This document shows positions 32,771 to 42,175 of a DNA stretch of 64,000 nt, one piece after another; position 1 is the first letter of the stretch; each line of letters begins with the position of its first letter. The position numbers were made by a program, and so were the translations under genes. The stretch lies in contig JANYFY010000009.1 in assembly GCA_025359565.1 (NCBI GenBank), positions 186,001-250,000 on the forward strand, read 5' to 3'. Origin of the DNA: Gammaproteobacteria bacterium. Its GTDB lineage: Bacteria; Pseudomonadota; Gammaproteobacteria; Steroidobacterales; Steroidobacteraceae. The notes under the pieces are model-generated. The model saw nothing but the letters and a program-made list of their open reading frames with translations, was not told the DNA's origin and did not search any database.

Positions 32771-32941
32771 GTGAGCAAAGATTTAGTTAACGATCTCGTG
32801 CCGGTAACGCAAGTGGCTTTGGAGGTCGTTGTGATTCCTAAGACAGAGGTTACTCCGGTCATCGAAATTGGTGGACGTGAGGGCCCTGAGCCTACGCGGT
32901 TTGGTGATTGGGAATTACGCGGGCGTTGCATTGATTTTTGA
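32771..32941 (+). CDS. SdhAF4-like succinate dehydrogenase assembly factor (DUF1674)
   Basis: This is a 56-residue gene with a GTG start at 32771, followed nine bases later by sdhC. Its C-terminus, IGGREGPEPTRFGDWELRG followed by RCIDF at the stop, is the hallmark of DUF1674/SDHAF4. The eukaryotic homologue binds the flavinylated SDHA subunit and promotes its assembly with SDHB. The N-terminal half is acidic and hydrophobic without motifs. The gene is easily missed because of its size and GTG start. CTG 32756 is the only other upstream candidate seen. Together with sdhE at 36284 it flanks sdhCDAB with two maturation factors. Confidence 0.85.
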   Translation: MSKDLVNDLVPVTQVALEVVVIPKTEVTPVIEIGGREGPEPTRFGDWELRGRCIDF

Positions 32942-32950
32942 GGAATTCGC

Positions 32951-33340
32951 ATGACCGCACCTAGGCCGTTATCACCGCATTTGCAAATATATCGCTGGCA
33001 AATGAGCAATACATTGTCGGTTCTGCATCGACTCACTGGAATCGTATTATCGCTGGGTTCTCTAGTTTTGTGTTATTGGCTCGTTTCGATCGCCGAGGGT
33101 CCCAGGGCATACAGTTCGGCTTGGCGCTTACTGGCAAGTCCCGCGGGAATATTGGCGTTGATTGGCTGGACCACTGCATTCTTCTATCACTTGTTGAATG
33201 GCGTGCGGCATTTATTCTGGGATTTGGGACGAGGCTTTGAGGCTACCCAAAGAAGGGCCAGTGGTTGGTTGGTGGTGGGGGGTTCGATATGTTTGACGTT
33301 TTGTCTATGGGCCATGATCTGGCACTTTAAGGCTGTATGA
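32951..33340 (+). CDS. sdhC: Succinate dehydrogenase cytochrome b556 subunit
   Basis: SdhC is a membrane anchor of complex II that, with SdhD, binds heme b and ubiquinone in the inner membrane. The 129-residue protein has three membrane helices. It shows the N-terminal signature RPLSPHLQIYRW, the quinone-site LHRLTG, and the heme-ligand region HLLNGVRHLFWD, where His80 matches E. coli His84. It starts nine bases after the SdhAF4-like gene and overlaps sdhD by four bases. Confidence 0.95.
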   Translation: MTAPRPLSPHLQIYRWQMSNTLSVLHRLTGIVLSLGSLVLCYWLVSIAEGPRAYSSAWRLLASPAGILALIGWTTAFFYHLLNGVRHLFWDLGRGFEATQRRASGWLVVGGSICLTFCLWAMIWHFKAV

Positions 33341-33690
33341 AATTGCGTGGTCCTCAGGCGGCCAGTACCCGTCATTGGTGGGTTCAGCGGATCAGCGCTG
33401 TGTGTTTAATACCCTTAAGTATATGGTTTTTAGCTTCGCTTTTGGTACTGCCCCGGTTGAGTTATAACATCGTCAAATTATGGATGGCGGGGTCATTTAA
33501 CGCTTTTTTGGCCGTGTTGTGGGTTGCCGTGCTGACCTATCATTCATATCTCGGCACTACCGAAGTGGTTGAGGATTATGTGGCGCGCGCCGCGACGAAG
33601 CAGCTGAGTCTGTTTTTACTGCGCATCGCGCATGCGCTGGTCGGTGGCGCCGGTATCTTTTCGATTCTGCGCATTAATTTCGGATTGTAA
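33337..33690 (+). CDS. sdhD: Succinate dehydrogenase hydrophobic membrane anchor subunit
   Basis: SdhD is the second membrane anchor of complex II. The 117-residue protein has three hydrophobic helices, with [17 protein letters not shown] in the first. [15 protein letters not shown] (about 68-82) contains the heme-side His and the Asp80-Tyr81 pair that corresponds to the quinone-site Asp-Tyr of E. coli SdhD. It overlaps sdhC by four bases and is followed by sdhA after five bases. Confidence 0.92.
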   Translation: MKLRGPQAASTRHWWVQRISAVCLIPLSIWFLASLLVLPRLSYNIVKLWMAGSFNAFLAVLWVAVLTYHSYLGTTEVVEDYVARAATKQLSLFLLRIAHALVGGAGIFSILRINFGL

Positions 33691-33695
33691 AACTT

Positions 33696-35477
33696 ATGCA
33701 TGAATATTCCTTGGTTGAACATACCTATGATGTGGTGGTCGTGGGTGCTGGTGGTGCGGGTTTACGTGCAACCTTTGGTTTAGCTGAAGCGGGACTTAAC
33801 ACTGCGTGTCTCTCGAAGGTGTTCCCTACACGTAGTCACACCGTAGCTGCGCAAGGCGGCATTTCGGCAGCGTTAGGCAACATGGGTGCTGATGATTGGC
33901 GCTGGCACATGTATGACACTGTTAAGGGATCAGACTGGCTCGGTGATCAAGACGCCATCGAGTTTATGTGTAAGGAAGCGCCGGCGGCGGTGATTGAACT
34001 TGAGCACTATGGTGTACCGTTCTCGCGTACCGAAAGCGGTAAAATATATCAACGACCCTTTGGCGGTATGACCACCCACTATGGCAAAGGTATAGCGCAG
34101 CGAACCTGTGCTGCGGCGGACCGCACGGGCCATGCTATGTTGCATACTTTGTACCAGCAATCGCTCAAACACGACGCGAGTTTTTTTGTCGAATTCTTCG
34201 CTCTGGATCTCATTATGGAGAACGATGAGTGTCGCGGAGTCCTTGCGCTAAATATGGCGGATGGGACTTTGCATCGTTTTCGCGCGCATCAGGTGATACT
34301 TGCCACTGGCGGATATGGCAGGGCTTGGTTTTCCTGCACCTCGGCGCATACCTGCACAGGTGATGGTGGCGGAATGGTATTGCGTGCCGGACTGCCTCTG
34401 CAAGACATGGAGTTCGTGCAATTCCATCCGACTGGTATTTACGGCGCGGGTTGCCTAATTACTGAAGGCTCGCGTGGCGAGGGTGGGTATCTGACCAACT
34501 CAAGCGGCGAGCGATTCATGGAACGCTATGCACCCAATGCTAAGGATTTGGCATCACGCGATGTGGTAAGTCGTTCTATGACTATGGAAATCCGTGAAGG
34601 CCGCGGTGTCGGGAAACTTAATGACCATATTCATTTGCATTTGGAGCATTTAGGCCCTGCGGTCATTAAAGAGCGTCTACCGGGTATTGCTGAGACCGCA
34701 CGTATTTTTGCAGGGGTAGATGTTAATCGCGAACCCATTCCGGTATTGCCTACGGTGCACTACAACATGGGCGGTATCCCCTGTAATGTTCAGGGCGAAG
34801 TGTTTACGAGTGTCAATGGAAGCGAGACTCGCGTGCCTGGCTTAATGGCCATTGGGGAGGCGGCTTGTGTCTCGGTGCATGGAGCCAACCGATTGGGTTC
34901 AAACTCTTTATTGGATTTAGTGGTGTTCGGGCGAGAAGCGGCTAGACACTGCGCTCAAGTGATCAAGCCCGGTACAGCGCATAGAGCCTTTAAAGCGGAT
35001 GCCCATGAGGCCGCAATTAGCCGCCTTGACAAATTTCGGCAGGCTAAGGGTGCCCGTCGAAGCGCGGATTTGCGCCTGGAGATGCAGAAGATTATGCAAA
35101 ATGATGCGGCAGTATTTCGTACTGGCAGCACTTTGAACGAAGGCAAGCACAAATTGGCGGCGGTGTTTGAATCCTTCGCTGACGTGCAGGTCAGTGATCG
35201 TTCGTTGGTGTGGAACACTGATTTGATGGAGACCCTGGAATTGGATAATTTGCTGGGACAGGCGGTGGCAACTTTGCATTCAGCGGAGAATCGGACCGAA
35301 AGTCGTGGCGCTCATGCACGCGAAGATTTTCCGGCTCGTGATGATCAAGAATGGTTGAAGCATTCATTGTGTTGGGTGAGTGCGCGTGGCGAGAGTCGGT
35401 TTGACTATCGGGGAGTTCATTTGAATACCCTGACAAATGAGGTTGAGTCGGTTGCCCCGAAGGCAAGAACTTATTAG
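33696..35477 (+). CDS. sdhA: Succinate dehydrogenase flavoprotein subunit
   Basis: SdhA oxidises succinate to fumarate with covalently bound FAD. The 593-residue protein has the FAD dinucleotide motif [20 protein letters not shown], the flavin-linked His48 in [30 protein letters not shown] around the substrate site, and [15 protein letters not shown] near the C-terminal part of the FAD domain. The length is close to E. coli (588). Flavinylation needs SdhE, encoded at 36284. sdhB follows after 24 bases. Confidence 0.98.
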   Translation: MHEYSLVEHTYDVVVVGAGGAGLRATFGLAEAGLNTACLSKVFPTRSHTVAAQGGISAALGNMGADDWRWHMYDTVKGSDWLGDQDAIEFMCKEAPAAVIELEHYGVPFSRTESGKIYQRPFGGMTTHYGKGIAQRTCAAADRTGHAMLHTLYQQSLKHDASFFVEFFALDLIMENDECRGVLALNMADGTLHRFRAHQVILATGGYGRAWFSCTSAHTCTGDGGGMVLRAGLPLQDMEFVQFHPTGIYGAGCLITEGSRGEGGYLTNSSGERFMERYAPNAKDLASRDVVSRSMTMEIREGRGVGKLNDHIHLHLEHLGPAVIKERLPGIAETARIFAGVDVNREPIPVLPTVHYNMGGIPCNVQGEVFTSVNGSETRVPGLMAIGEAACVSVHGANRLGSNSLLDLVVFGREAARHCAQVIKPGTAHRAFKADAHEAAISRLDKFRQAKGARRSADLRLEMQKIMQNDAAVFRTGSTLNEGKHKLAAVFESFADVQVSDRSLVWNTDLMETLELDNLLGQAVATLHSAENRTESRGAHAREDFPARDDQEWLKHSLCWVSARGESRFDYRGVHLNTLTNEVESVAPKARTY

Positions 35478-35501
35478 TTGATGTTTTGAGGAGTTGGATC
35501 A

Positions 35502-36287
35502 ATGGCCGAATTTTCCCTTCCCGCCAATTCAAGAGTGAATAAAGACGGTCGAGTGTTCAAGGCTGCGGCGAACGCCCGCAATAGTCGAGTGTTCAAAATT
35601 TACCGTTTTGATCCTGACGATACGGCGAACCCGCGTCTGGATAGTTACGAGATTGACATGGACGATTGCGGTCCCATGGTGTTAGATGCGCTTATTAAAA
35701 TCAAGAATGAGATTGACCCCACGCTGACCTTCCGGCGTTCCTGTCGAGAGGGTATTTGCGGCTCCTGTGCCATGAATATAGATGGTCGCAATGGCCTCGC
35801 GTGTGTGAGCGCCTGTGCGGATGTAAAAGGGGCGGTTAAGATTTATCCTTTACCGCACATGCCAGTTATTAAGGACTTAGTCCCGGATCTGACCCACTTT
35901 TATGCTCAATACGCATCCGTTAAACCCTGGCTGCAGACGCGTACTCCAGCGCCTTTAGCCGGTGAGAGACTGCAGTCCAAAGACGATCAGGCCAAGGTAG
36001 ATGGTCCATCAACTTGTATCTTGTGCGCGTGTTGTTCAACGAGTTGCCCTAGTTATTGGTGGAACAGCGAACGTTATTTGGGGCCAGCGGCTTTGCTAGC
36101 TGCCTACCGCTGGATTGTTGATAGTCGTGATGATGCGACTGGGGAGCGGTTGGATTACTTAGAGGATCCTTTTAGACTGTACCGCTGTCATACCATCATG
36201 AACTGTACCGAAGCCTGTCCTAAGGATCTAAATCCCGCCAAAGCGATTGGTCAAATCAAGCAAATGCTGGCCGAGCGCCAGCATTGA
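35502..36287 (+). CDS. sdhB: Succinate dehydrogenase iron-sulfur subunit
   Basis: SdhB carries electrons from SdhA to quinone through three Fe-S clusters. Ligands for [2Fe-2S] are Cys81, Cys86, Cys89 and Cys101 ([11 protein letters not shown]). For [4Fe-4S] they are Cys172, Cys175, Cys178 and Cys239 ([11 protein letters not shown]). For [3Fe-4S] they are Cys182, Cys229 and Cys235 ([11 protein letters not shown]). The 261-residue protein has an N-terminal extension of about 30 residues compared with E. coli (238), as seen in alphaproteobacterial-type enzymes. GAGG lies upstream of ATG 35502. It overlaps sdhE by four bases. Confidence 0.98.
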   Translation: MAEFSLPANSRVNKDGRVFKAAANARNSRVFKIYRFDPDDTANPRLDSYEIDMDDCGPMVLDALIKIKNEIDPTLTFRRSCREGICGSCAMNIDGRNGLACVSACADVKGAVKIYPLPHMPVIKDLVPDLTHFYAQYASVKPWLQTRTPAPLAGERLQSKDDQAKVDGPSTCILCACCSTSCPSYWWNSERYLGPAALLAAYRWIVDSRDDATGERLDYLEDPFRLYRCHTIMNCTEACPKDLNPAKAIGQIKQMLAERQH

Positions 36288-36541
36288 CTGCAGCGTCGGA
36301 GGCGCTGGGCCAATTGCGTTGGCGATGCCGACGCGGTATGAAGGAACTCGATGTGCTCCTGTCACATTATGTTGACACGGAATATTGCGAAGCTCCGTTT
36401 GAAGAGCAGCAAGCGTTTATACGCTTGCTGGACGTTCAGGATCCGTTGCTTTACGGGTATTTCGTCGCACACAGCCCGGCTCCCGCCGATCTTGCCCAAA
36501 TCGTGCAGCGCGTTGTAAAGCGCCGCTGGCCTTCAGAATGA
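36284..36541 (+). CDS. sdhE: FAD assembly factor SdhE
   Basis: SdhE promotes covalent attachment of FAD to SdhA. The 85-residue protein has the family's RGxxE motif in [11 protein letters not shown] near residue 20, and [22 protein letters not shown] downstream in two parts ([19 protein letters not shown]). The start is TTG 36284, overlapping the sdhB stop by four bases. It closes the succinate dehydrogenase operon. The next 85 bases lead to rpoE and hold a candidate sigma-E promoter. Confidence 0.93.
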   Translation: MTAASEALGQLRWRCRRGMKELDVLLSHYVDTEYCEAPFEEQQAFIRLLDVQDPLLYGYFVAHSPAPADLAQIVQRVVKRRWPSE

Positions 36542-36558
36542 AGTTCGTAAATTTTGGC

Positions 36559-36584
36559 GAACTATTTCGCAACACGGAGGTCTA
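36559..36584 (+). promoter_or_regulatory. Candidate sigma-E autoregulated promoter of rpoE
   Basis: GAACT (36559-36563) and TCTA (36581-36584) are separated by 17 bases. The known AlgU/sigma-E pattern is GAACTT, 16-17 bases, then TCTGA, so both elements match closely. Transcription would begin near 36590, about 37 bases before the rpoE ATG. Self-regulated expression of rpoE from such a promoter is well established in related bacteria. Confidence 0.6.
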
Positions 36585-36626
36585 CGCTTGCGGGGGACGT
36601 ATTTGCTTGCCGGTTTGGGATTTCGT

Positions 36627-37229
36627 ATGACAGTTGAACATAGTGATCTTCAACTGGTCGAACGGGTCCAGCTAGGTGAGCGCGCGGCGTTTGATTTACT
36701 GGTTTTGCGATACCAGCATAAGGTGCTGAAGCTGATTATGCGTTACGTACACGATGCATCCGAGGCCGAAGACATTGCTCAAGAAGCTTTTGTTAAAGCT
36801 TATCGTGCACTGAAATCGTTTCGGGGCGATAGTGCGTTTTATACGTGGTTGTACCGTATCGCCATTAATACCGCGAAAAATGCTCTGGTGGCTAACAAGC
36901 GGCGGCCCATGGATTACGATTTGGATTTGCAAGACCCGGAAAACTATGACGTGCAAGCACGGCTTGCTGAGTCTGAAACGCCTGAGGCGCTGCTTCTCAC
37001 GGAAGAGATTCGCGATACGGTCAACCGTGCGATTGATCATTTGCCCGAAGATCTTCGTACCGCGATTGTATTGCGCGAACTCGAAGGCTTAAGTTATGAG
37101 GATATAGCACAAACGATGGATTGCCCCGTAGGCACCGTGCGTTCGCGAATTTTTCGAGCGCGCGAAGCCATAGATAAGAAATTACGACCGATTTTTGATG
37201 GCGGCTTAGGTAGACCTGAGGACTCATGA
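36627..37229 (+). CDS. rpoE: RNA polymerase sigma-E factor (RpoE/AlgU)
   Basis: RpoE is the ECF sigma factor for the envelope stress response. The 200-residue protein has region 2 (FDLLVLRYQHKVLKL, EDIAQEAFVKAYRAL, SFRGDSAFYTWLYRIA) and region 4 (LPEDLRTAIVLRELEGLSYE, MDCPVGTVRSRIFRAREAID), very close to E. coli RpoE. The frame opens at 36588, but ATG 36627 matches the family N-terminus and fits the upstream promoter. It overlaps rseA by four bases. It is held inactive by RseA and released by DegS and RseP cleavage in the known pathway. Confidence 0.97.
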   Translation: MTVEHSDLQLVERVQLGERAAFDLLVLRYQHKVLKLIMRYVHDASEAEDIAQEAFVKAYRALKSFRGDSAFYTWLYRIAINTAKNALVANKRRPMDYDLDLQDPENYDVQARLAESETPEALLLTEEIRDTVNRAIDHLPEDLRTAIVLRELEGLSYEDIAQTMDCPVGTVRSRIFRAREAIDKKLRPIFDGGLGRPEDS

Positions 37230-37855
37230 GCGAACAAATTCGTGAACAGATTTCTGCGTTTCTTGATGGAGAATTACCGCGTTCAGAAACCGAACTTTTA
37301 TTGAAGCGGTTGGCGCGCGAGCCTCAGTTACGCGAGACATTTGGGCGGCTTGCGTTAATGGGTGAAGCCATGCGTGGTAAGCAGACTCATACGCTGGTGA
37401 CACGCGGATTTGCTGCGCAAGTTAACCGTGCTATCAACGGCGAATCCATGCTGGCAGCAGATTTTAAAGTGCCGCAGCGTAGATCGGTGTGGCGTCCATT
37501 AGCAGGATTGGCCATAGCCGCAGGGGTTGCAGCAGTGGCGGTGGTGGGCTTGCAGCAGCGAGCCTATACGCCTCAGGTTACGCATATGCCGGCCCCGGTG
37601 CTGCCGCCAGCATTGGCAATGGCACGACCACAGGCGCAATCGCCGGCACCAATAGCGCCGCAAAGGCTTAAGAGCAATGGCGAGGCATTGTCGTATACGG
37701 TTCCGGTCGTGAAGGTTGAAACCGAGGTAGGACTGCCGGCGGCTCGTCTTACGAATTATGTTTTTGCGCATAGTAAATATTCTTCGCCTTTAGGCAGGGG
37801 TAATGTGTTATCGGGCCTTATCGCTGAGGCTGCGAATGAACCGGTGCCGCCATGA
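37226..37855 (+). CDS. rseA: Anti-sigma-E factor RseA/MucA
   Basis: RseA is a single-pass inner-membrane protein that binds sigma-E on the cytosolic side and RseB on the periplasmic side. The 209-residue product has an anti-sigma N-domain (EQISAFLDGELPRSETELLL, about 5-70), one membrane helix (about 91-109, LAGLAIAAGVAAVAVVGL) and a Pro/Ala-rich periplasmic region with a conserved-looking C-terminal end. Length agrees with E. coli (216). It overlaps rpoE and rseB by four bases each, which keeps regulator levels matched. Confidence 0.92.
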   Translation: MSEQIREQISAFLDGELPRSETELLLKRLAREPQLRETFGRLALMGEAMRGKQTHTLVTRGFAAQVNRAINGESMLAADFKVPQRRSVWRPLAGLAIAAGVAAVAVVGLQQRAYTPQVTHMPAPVLPPALAMARPQAQSPAPIAPQRLKSNGEALSYTVPVVKVETEVGLPAARLTNYVFAHSKYSSPLGRGNVLSGLIAEAANEPVPP

Positions 37856-38847
37856 CAATGCCGCGTAATATTTTGGGATTGATGATGTTTAGCTTGTCGG
37901 CACTGGCTTTAGGTGCAGATGATGCGGGCGAGTGGCTTTTAAAAATGAATCATGCGTTGGCGAGCCGAAATTATGATGGAACTTTTTTTCATCTAAATGA
38001 GGGGCGCGTAGAGACTATGCGGATCGTGCATCGGGTGAAGGCGGGGAAGGTGACCGAGCGGTTACTATCTCTAGATGGTTCGGGTCGTGAGTTTGTCCGA
38101 AGTCATGATGAGTTAACCTGTTACCTTCCGGATCAGCATACAGTGTTGGTTGAGCCTAGCCGGGATGGTGGTTCTTTTTTAGGTTCACTGCCACAGTTCA
38201 ATGCAGGCGGTAGTGAGTACTATCGCATTGAGTCGCTGCCAACTACTCGAATTTTAGGGCGAATCGCGCGGGTGATCGCCATCAGTCCTAAAGATGAGTA
38301 TCGATTTGGCTATAGACTTTGGCTAGATGAGAAATCGGGTATGCCTTTAAAAACGCAATTGTGTGACGCGCACGGTCAGGTGCTCGAGCAAATTTTATTT
38401 GCGCGTCTTGACATGCCCGATAGTATTCCTGATAGCGATTTAGCGGCTCATGCTCAGTCGAAGGGTATGCGTTGGGTGCGCCAGGGTGCCGTGCGTGACA
38501 ACACTTCAGCGGCTCTGGAGGCTTTTCGGGCGGGTCATTTGCCGCCGGGATTTCATTTGACAATCTCCGGAATGCAAACTATCGGTGCGGCAACGGTACC
38601 TGCACGCCACTTGGTCTATTCGGATGGAATGGCGACGGTGTCCGTATTTGTGGAAGACGATAAGGTGGAAGACGATAAGGCGCCGGTATCTCAGGATCCG
38701 CCCATGCAGGGTCTGGCGCGTGTAGGGTCGGCTTTTGCGTTTTCGACGGTGGTGCAGGGTCATCAAGTCACGGCTGTCGGTGAGGTTCCTGCTCAGACGG
38801 TGGAGTCTATCGCGCATTCGGTGAGATCTTATTCAACCTCTCACTGA
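37852..38847 (+). CDS. rseB: Sigma-E regulatory protein RseB/MucB
   Basis: RseB binds the periplasmic part of RseA and protects it from DegS; it also senses mislocalised lipopolysaccharide or lipoproteins. The 331-residue protein has a signal peptide (about 1-21) and the MucB/RseB fold with LLKMNHALASRNYDGTFFH near the mature N-terminus and HLPPGFHLT starting the C-terminal domain. A 15-base in-frame tandem duplication adds a second Val-Glu-Asp-Asp-Lys near residue 270. No degP/mucD or rseC follows; lepA comes next after 75 bases. Confidence 0.93.
   Translation: MTMPRNILGLMMFSLSALALGADDAGEWLLKMNHALASRNYDGTFFHLNEGRVETMRIVHRVKAGKVTERLLSLDGSGREFVRSHDELTCYLPDQHTVLVEPSRDGGSFLGSLPQFNAGGSEYYRIESLPTTRILGRIARVIAISPKDEYRFGYRLWLDEKSGMPLKTQLCDAHGQVLEQILFARLDMPDSIPDSDLAAHAQSKGMRWVRQGAVRDNTSAALEAFRAGHLPPGFHLTISGMQTIGAATVPARHLVYSDGMATVSVFVEDDKVEDDKAPVSQDPPMQGLARVGSAFAFSTVVQGHQVTAVGEVPAQTVESIAHSVRSYSTSH
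38650..38679 (+). repeat. 15-bp perfect tandem duplication in rseB
   Basis: Positions 38650-38664 and 38665-38679 are identical 15-base copies, each encoding Val-Glu-Asp-Asp-Lys. The duplication is in frame and adds acidic residues to a surface loop of the C-terminal domain. It looks recent because the copies have no differences. Confidence 0.9.
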
Positions 38848-38889
38848 AGTCACGGTAGTTTAAGTTACGCGCAGAAAGTCGCAGACCCG

Positions 38890-38895
38890 TATAAT
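38890..38895 (+). promoter_or_regulatory. Candidate -10 element upstream of lepA
   Basis: A consensus TATAAT lies 27 bases before the lepA ATG in the 75-base gap after rseB. No good -35 is found at 16-18 bases; TTACGC at 38865-38870 would give a 19-base spacer. It may allow lepA-lepB-rnc-era to be transcribed apart from the sigma-E operon. Confidence 0.4.
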
Positions 38896-38922
38896 CGCCG
38901 GTTTACTCAAACTCGGCACTCG

Positions 38923-40722
38923 ATGAAGAATATTCGCAATTTTTCTATTATCGCTCATGTGGATCACGGCAAGTCCACGCTGGCTGACCGTTTTATTCAG
39001 CATTGTGGCGGTCTCGATGCTCGTGAAATGCAAGCGCAAGTACTCGATTCCATGGACTTGGAGCGCGAGCGCGGCATTACTATCAAGGCGCAAAGCGTGA
39101 CTTTGGCGTTTAAATCTGAGAGCGGCGAGGTCTACCAACTCAATTTTATTGATACGCCGGGGCATGTTGATTTTTCCTATGAGGTTTCTCGCTCGCTGGC
39201 TGCGTGTGAGGGGGCGCTACTGGTAGTGGATGCTGCTCAGGGGGTGGAGGCGCAAAGCGTTGCTAACTGCTACACGGCGCTCGAACAGGGATTGGAAGTG
39301 TTGCCAGTGATCAATAAGATTGACTTACCGTCGGCTGATGCGGCCAAGGTCATTCACGAGATTGAGGAAATCATCGGTATTCCGGCGCAGGATGCGGCGT
39401 TGGTGAGCGCTAAGACGGGTTTGGGAATACCTGAGTTGTTGGAACAATTGATTAAGCGAATACCTGCCCCTTCGGGCCACCCTGAGGGGCCTCTGCAGGC
39501 GCTCATCATTGATTCCTGGTTTGATAATTATGTGGGGGTGGTTTCCTTGGTGCGCGTTATGAATGGTGCGCTGCACACGGGGGCGAAGATTAGGGTTATG
39601 TCGACGGGCCGTAGCCACACTATTGATAAGCTGGGTCGATTCAGTCCTAAACCTATTACACGGGATTCCTTACTCGCCGGGGAAGTCGGGTTTGTGATTG
39701 CGGGCATTAAGGAAATAGACGGGGCGCCGGTGGGCGATACCATTACATTAGAAGCGAATCCCGCAAAAGTGCCTCTGGCGGGGTTTAAGCAGGTCCAACC
39801 CCGGGTATTTGCAGGTCTTTTTCCAGTCAGCTCAGATGATTATGAGCAATTTCGTGAAGCGCTTAAGAAACTTAAGCTCAATGATTCCGCGCTGCATTTC
39901 GAACCGGAAGTGTCCACAGCCCTAGGTTTTGGCTTTCGCTGCGGTTTTTTAGGGTTACTGCATATGGACATTGTCCAAGAGCGGCTTGAGCGTGAATACA
40001 ATTTAGCCTTAATCACCAGCGCGCCAACGGTGATTTACGAGTTGTTGCTCACCGATGGCTCGGTGGTTAATGTCGATAACCCCGCCAAATTACCGCCGCA
40101 GGACCGGATCTCTGAGCTGCGGGAGCCTATCATCACGGCTAATATTTTGGTGCCTCCGGATCATGTAGGGGCAGTGCTTACTCTTTGTAGCGAGAAGCGG
40201 GGAGTACAGAAGAAAATGTTGTTCCTCGGTAGCCAGGTCTCGCTGCAGTACCAGCTGCCGCTCGCCGAAGTGGTGCTGGATTTCTTTGATCGGCTAAAGT
40301 CGGCAAGTCGCGGTTACGCGTCATTTGATTACGAGTTTAGCCACTTTCAGCCTGCACCTCTTGTCAAACTCGATGTATTGATAAATGGTGAGGCGGTAGA
40401 TGCCTTGTCGCTCATCGTGCATCGTGATAATTCGTACAATCGCGGTCGTGATTTGGTTGATAAAATGCAAGAGTTGATTCCGCGGCAAATGTTCGATGTG
40501 GCGATTCAAGCGGCCATCGGCAGTCATATCATCGCACGCGCTAGCGTGAAGGCCATGCGTAAAAATGTGCTTGCTAAGTGCTACGGCGGCGATATTAGTC
40601 GTAAGCGGAAACTGCTTGAAAAACAGAAAGCGGGTAAGAAGCGTATGAAACAAGTCGGTCAGGTGGAGATCCCGCAAGAGGCTTTTTTGGCGGTATTGCA
40701 GGTGGGTAAGAAAGCTAGTTGA
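38923..40722 (+). CDS. lepA: Elongation factor 4 (LepA)
   Basis: LepA is a ribosome-dependent GTPase that acts in translation, probably at initiation or back-translocation. The 599-residue protein has the G motifs [25 protein letters not shown] and NKIDLPSAD, followed by EF-G-like domains and the LepA C-terminal domain ([20 protein letters not shown]). Length equals E. coli (599). lepB follows, the usual lepA-lepB-rnc-era-recO order. Confidence 0.98.
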   Translation: MKNIRNFSIIAHVDHGKSTLADRFIQHCGGLDAREMQAQVLDSMDLERERGITIKAQSVTLAFKSESGEVYQLNFIDTPGHVDFSYEVSRSLAACEGALLVVDAAQGVEAQSVANCYTALEQGLEVLPVINKIDLPSADAAKVIHEIEEIIGIPAQDAALVSAKTGLGIPELLEQLIKRIPAPSGHPEGPLQALIIDSWFDNYVGVVSLVRVMNGALHTGAKIRVMSTGRSHTIDKLGRFSPKPITRDSLLAGEVGFVIAGIKEIDGAPVGDTITLEANPAKVPLAGFKQVQPRVFAGLFPVSSDDYEQFREALKKLKLNDSALHFEPEVSTALGFGFRCGFLGLLHMDIVQERLEREYNLALITSAPTVIYELLLTDGSVVNVDNPAKLPPQDRISELREPIITANILVPPDHVGAVLTLCSEKRGVQKKMLFLGSQVSLQYQLPLAEVVLDFFDRLKSASRGYASFDYEFSHFQPAPLVKLDVLINGEAVDALSLIVHRDNSYNRGRDLVDKMQELIPRQMFDVAIQAAIGSHIIARASVKAMRKNVLAKCYGGDISRKRKLLEKQKAGKKRMKQVGQVEIPQEAFLAVLQVGKKAS

Positions 40723-40770
40723 GGCTGTGTATTGTTGGAGTTTTGAGATTTTACTTGTGGGAGTGTTGTT

Positions 40771-41790
40771 GTGAATGACAGTGATAGTCTTTTTCTGGGA
40801 ATTTTGATAGCGGCGATTGCTTGCGTGCTGGTCGTGTTAGTGGACGGCTGGGTGTTGCGGCCGCGACGTGACCCGAGTGCCGCGAGCCTTGAGGAACCTT
40901 GGTTGTCGAAATGGGCCGGCTACCTGCTGGTTGCCTTATCGGCTGCGATGTTATGGCGCTTGTTTAAATATGAAGCCGTTGATTTTAGTTTGATGCTGGT
41001 GGTCGTGGGAGCACTCTCGGGAGTGATTTGGGGTTTGGATCAATTGTTTTTTGCAAAACGTCGTGCGCATCTTGCGCTGGCGGCGGGCACTGCTGAAACT
41101 TTAGTGCGCGAACCTGTGGCAGTTGAATACGCAAGATCGTTCTTCCCTGTCATTATGTTGGTGCTGGTGATTCGATCGTTCGTATTCGAACCCTTCCGTA
41201 TACCGTCGGACTCCATGATGCCAACTTTATTTGACGGTGACTTTATTTTTGTCAGTAAGTTCTCTTACGGTTTGCGTTTACCGGTTGCAAATACTTTAGT
41301 AGTTCCTACGGGTAAACCGCAGCGAGGTGATGTCATTGTGTTTCGCCTACCGCCGAATCCTAAGATTAACTATATAAAGCGTTTGGTCGGGCTGCCGGGA
41401 GACAAGATTCGGGTAGACGAAAATAATCAACTCTATGTGAATAATGTGCCGATGGTGCAGGTTGCGGGCGGGACTTACGGGGGTCCCAAGCAAACCCAAT
41501 GGAATTATTCGGGGGTGCCGATCGCCTACGAACAACTTGATGCCCATCGCCATTTGATTATGTTTGCCAACGGTGGCGTCAAGGTTGGGGAATGGGTAGT
41601 GCCGATGGGACATTATTTTTTTATGGGTGATAATCGTAATAATAGCGAAGATAGTCGCTTTATAGAGAATCCCAAGGCGCCAGGATTTGTGCCAGAACAG
41701 AATTTAGTCGGTAAGGCGGTTCGAGTGTGGCTTAATTTGGATATGCATGATGGGCCTATTTGGAGTCGAATAGGGCATGCAATTCAATAA
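40771..41790 (+). CDS. lepB: Signal peptidase I
   Basis: LepB removes signal peptides from exported proteins at the outer face of the inner membrane. The 339-residue protein has three N-terminal hydrophobic helices (about 7-28, 49-62, 73-93) and a further one before the active site. The catalytic dyad is Ser148 (IPSDSMMPTL) and Lys203 (YIKRLVGLPGDKI). The box GDNRNNSEDSR is near the C-terminus. The start is GTG 40771. It is slightly longer than E. coli (324). Its last 14 bases precede the ribosome site of the next gene. Confidence 0.95.
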   Translation: MNDSDSLFLGILIAAIACVLVVLVDGWVLRPRRDPSAASLEEPWLSKWAGYLLVALSAAMLWRLFKYEAVDFSLMLVVVGALSGVIWGLDQLFFAKRRAHLALAAGTAETLVREPVAVEYARSFFPVIMLVLVIRSFVFEPFRIPSDSMMPTLFDGDFIFVSKFSYGLRLPVANTLVVPTGKPQRGDVIVFRLPPNPKINYIKRLVGLPGDKIRVDENNQLYVNNVPMVQVAGGTYGGPKQTQWNYSGVPIAYEQLDAHRHLIMFANGGVKVGEWVVPMGHYFFMGDNRNNSEDSRFIENPKAPGFVPEQNLVGKAVRVWLNLDMHDGPIWSRIGHAIQ

Positions 41791-41812
41791 TCGGTTTTTA
41801 ATGGAGAAATCT

Positions 41813-42175
41813 ATGCGGTATCGTCAGAAAGGCATGACATTCATCGGGTTACTTTTTGTAATGGTATTGGTTGGTTTCCTCGTTTATGCGGGCATGCGAT
41901 TGGTCCCGGTTTATATTAATTACATGAAAGTGGTGCGGACTATGCAGTCGGTCGCCGCGGAATTTAAGAGTGAAACTCCGGATCAGGCGCGCATGCGTAA
42001 TTCGTTGGATAAGCATTGGGGAATTGAGGACATTACTGGCGTGGAAGCTAAGAATGTTGAGGTTCTTAAGGATAATGATGTAGTGAGTATGCATGTGGTC
42101 TATGACGATGCGGTACCCTATTTAGGCAATATATCGCTGTTGGCACATTTCGATAAGACTGTGAAAGTCGAGTGA
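41813..42175 (+). CDS. DUF4845 membrane protein
   Basis: The 120-residue protein has a short basic N-terminus (MRYRQKGMTFIGLLF), which looks like a type IV pilin leader, one hydrophobic helix (about 8-26) and a small extracytoplasmic domain. DUF4845 proteins commonly lie between lepB and rnc in gamma- and betaproteobacteria; their role is unknown. ATG 41813 has GGAG at 41803-41806, six bases upstream, and is preferred to starts at 41777 or 41801. The 3' end overlaps rnc by four bases. Confidence 0.8.
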   Translation: MRYRQKGMTFIGLLFVMVLVGFLVYAGMRLVPVYINYMKVVRTMQSVAAEFKSETPDQARMRNSLDKHWGIEDITGVEAKNVEVLKDNDVVSMHVVYDDAVPYLGNISLLAHFDKTVKVE

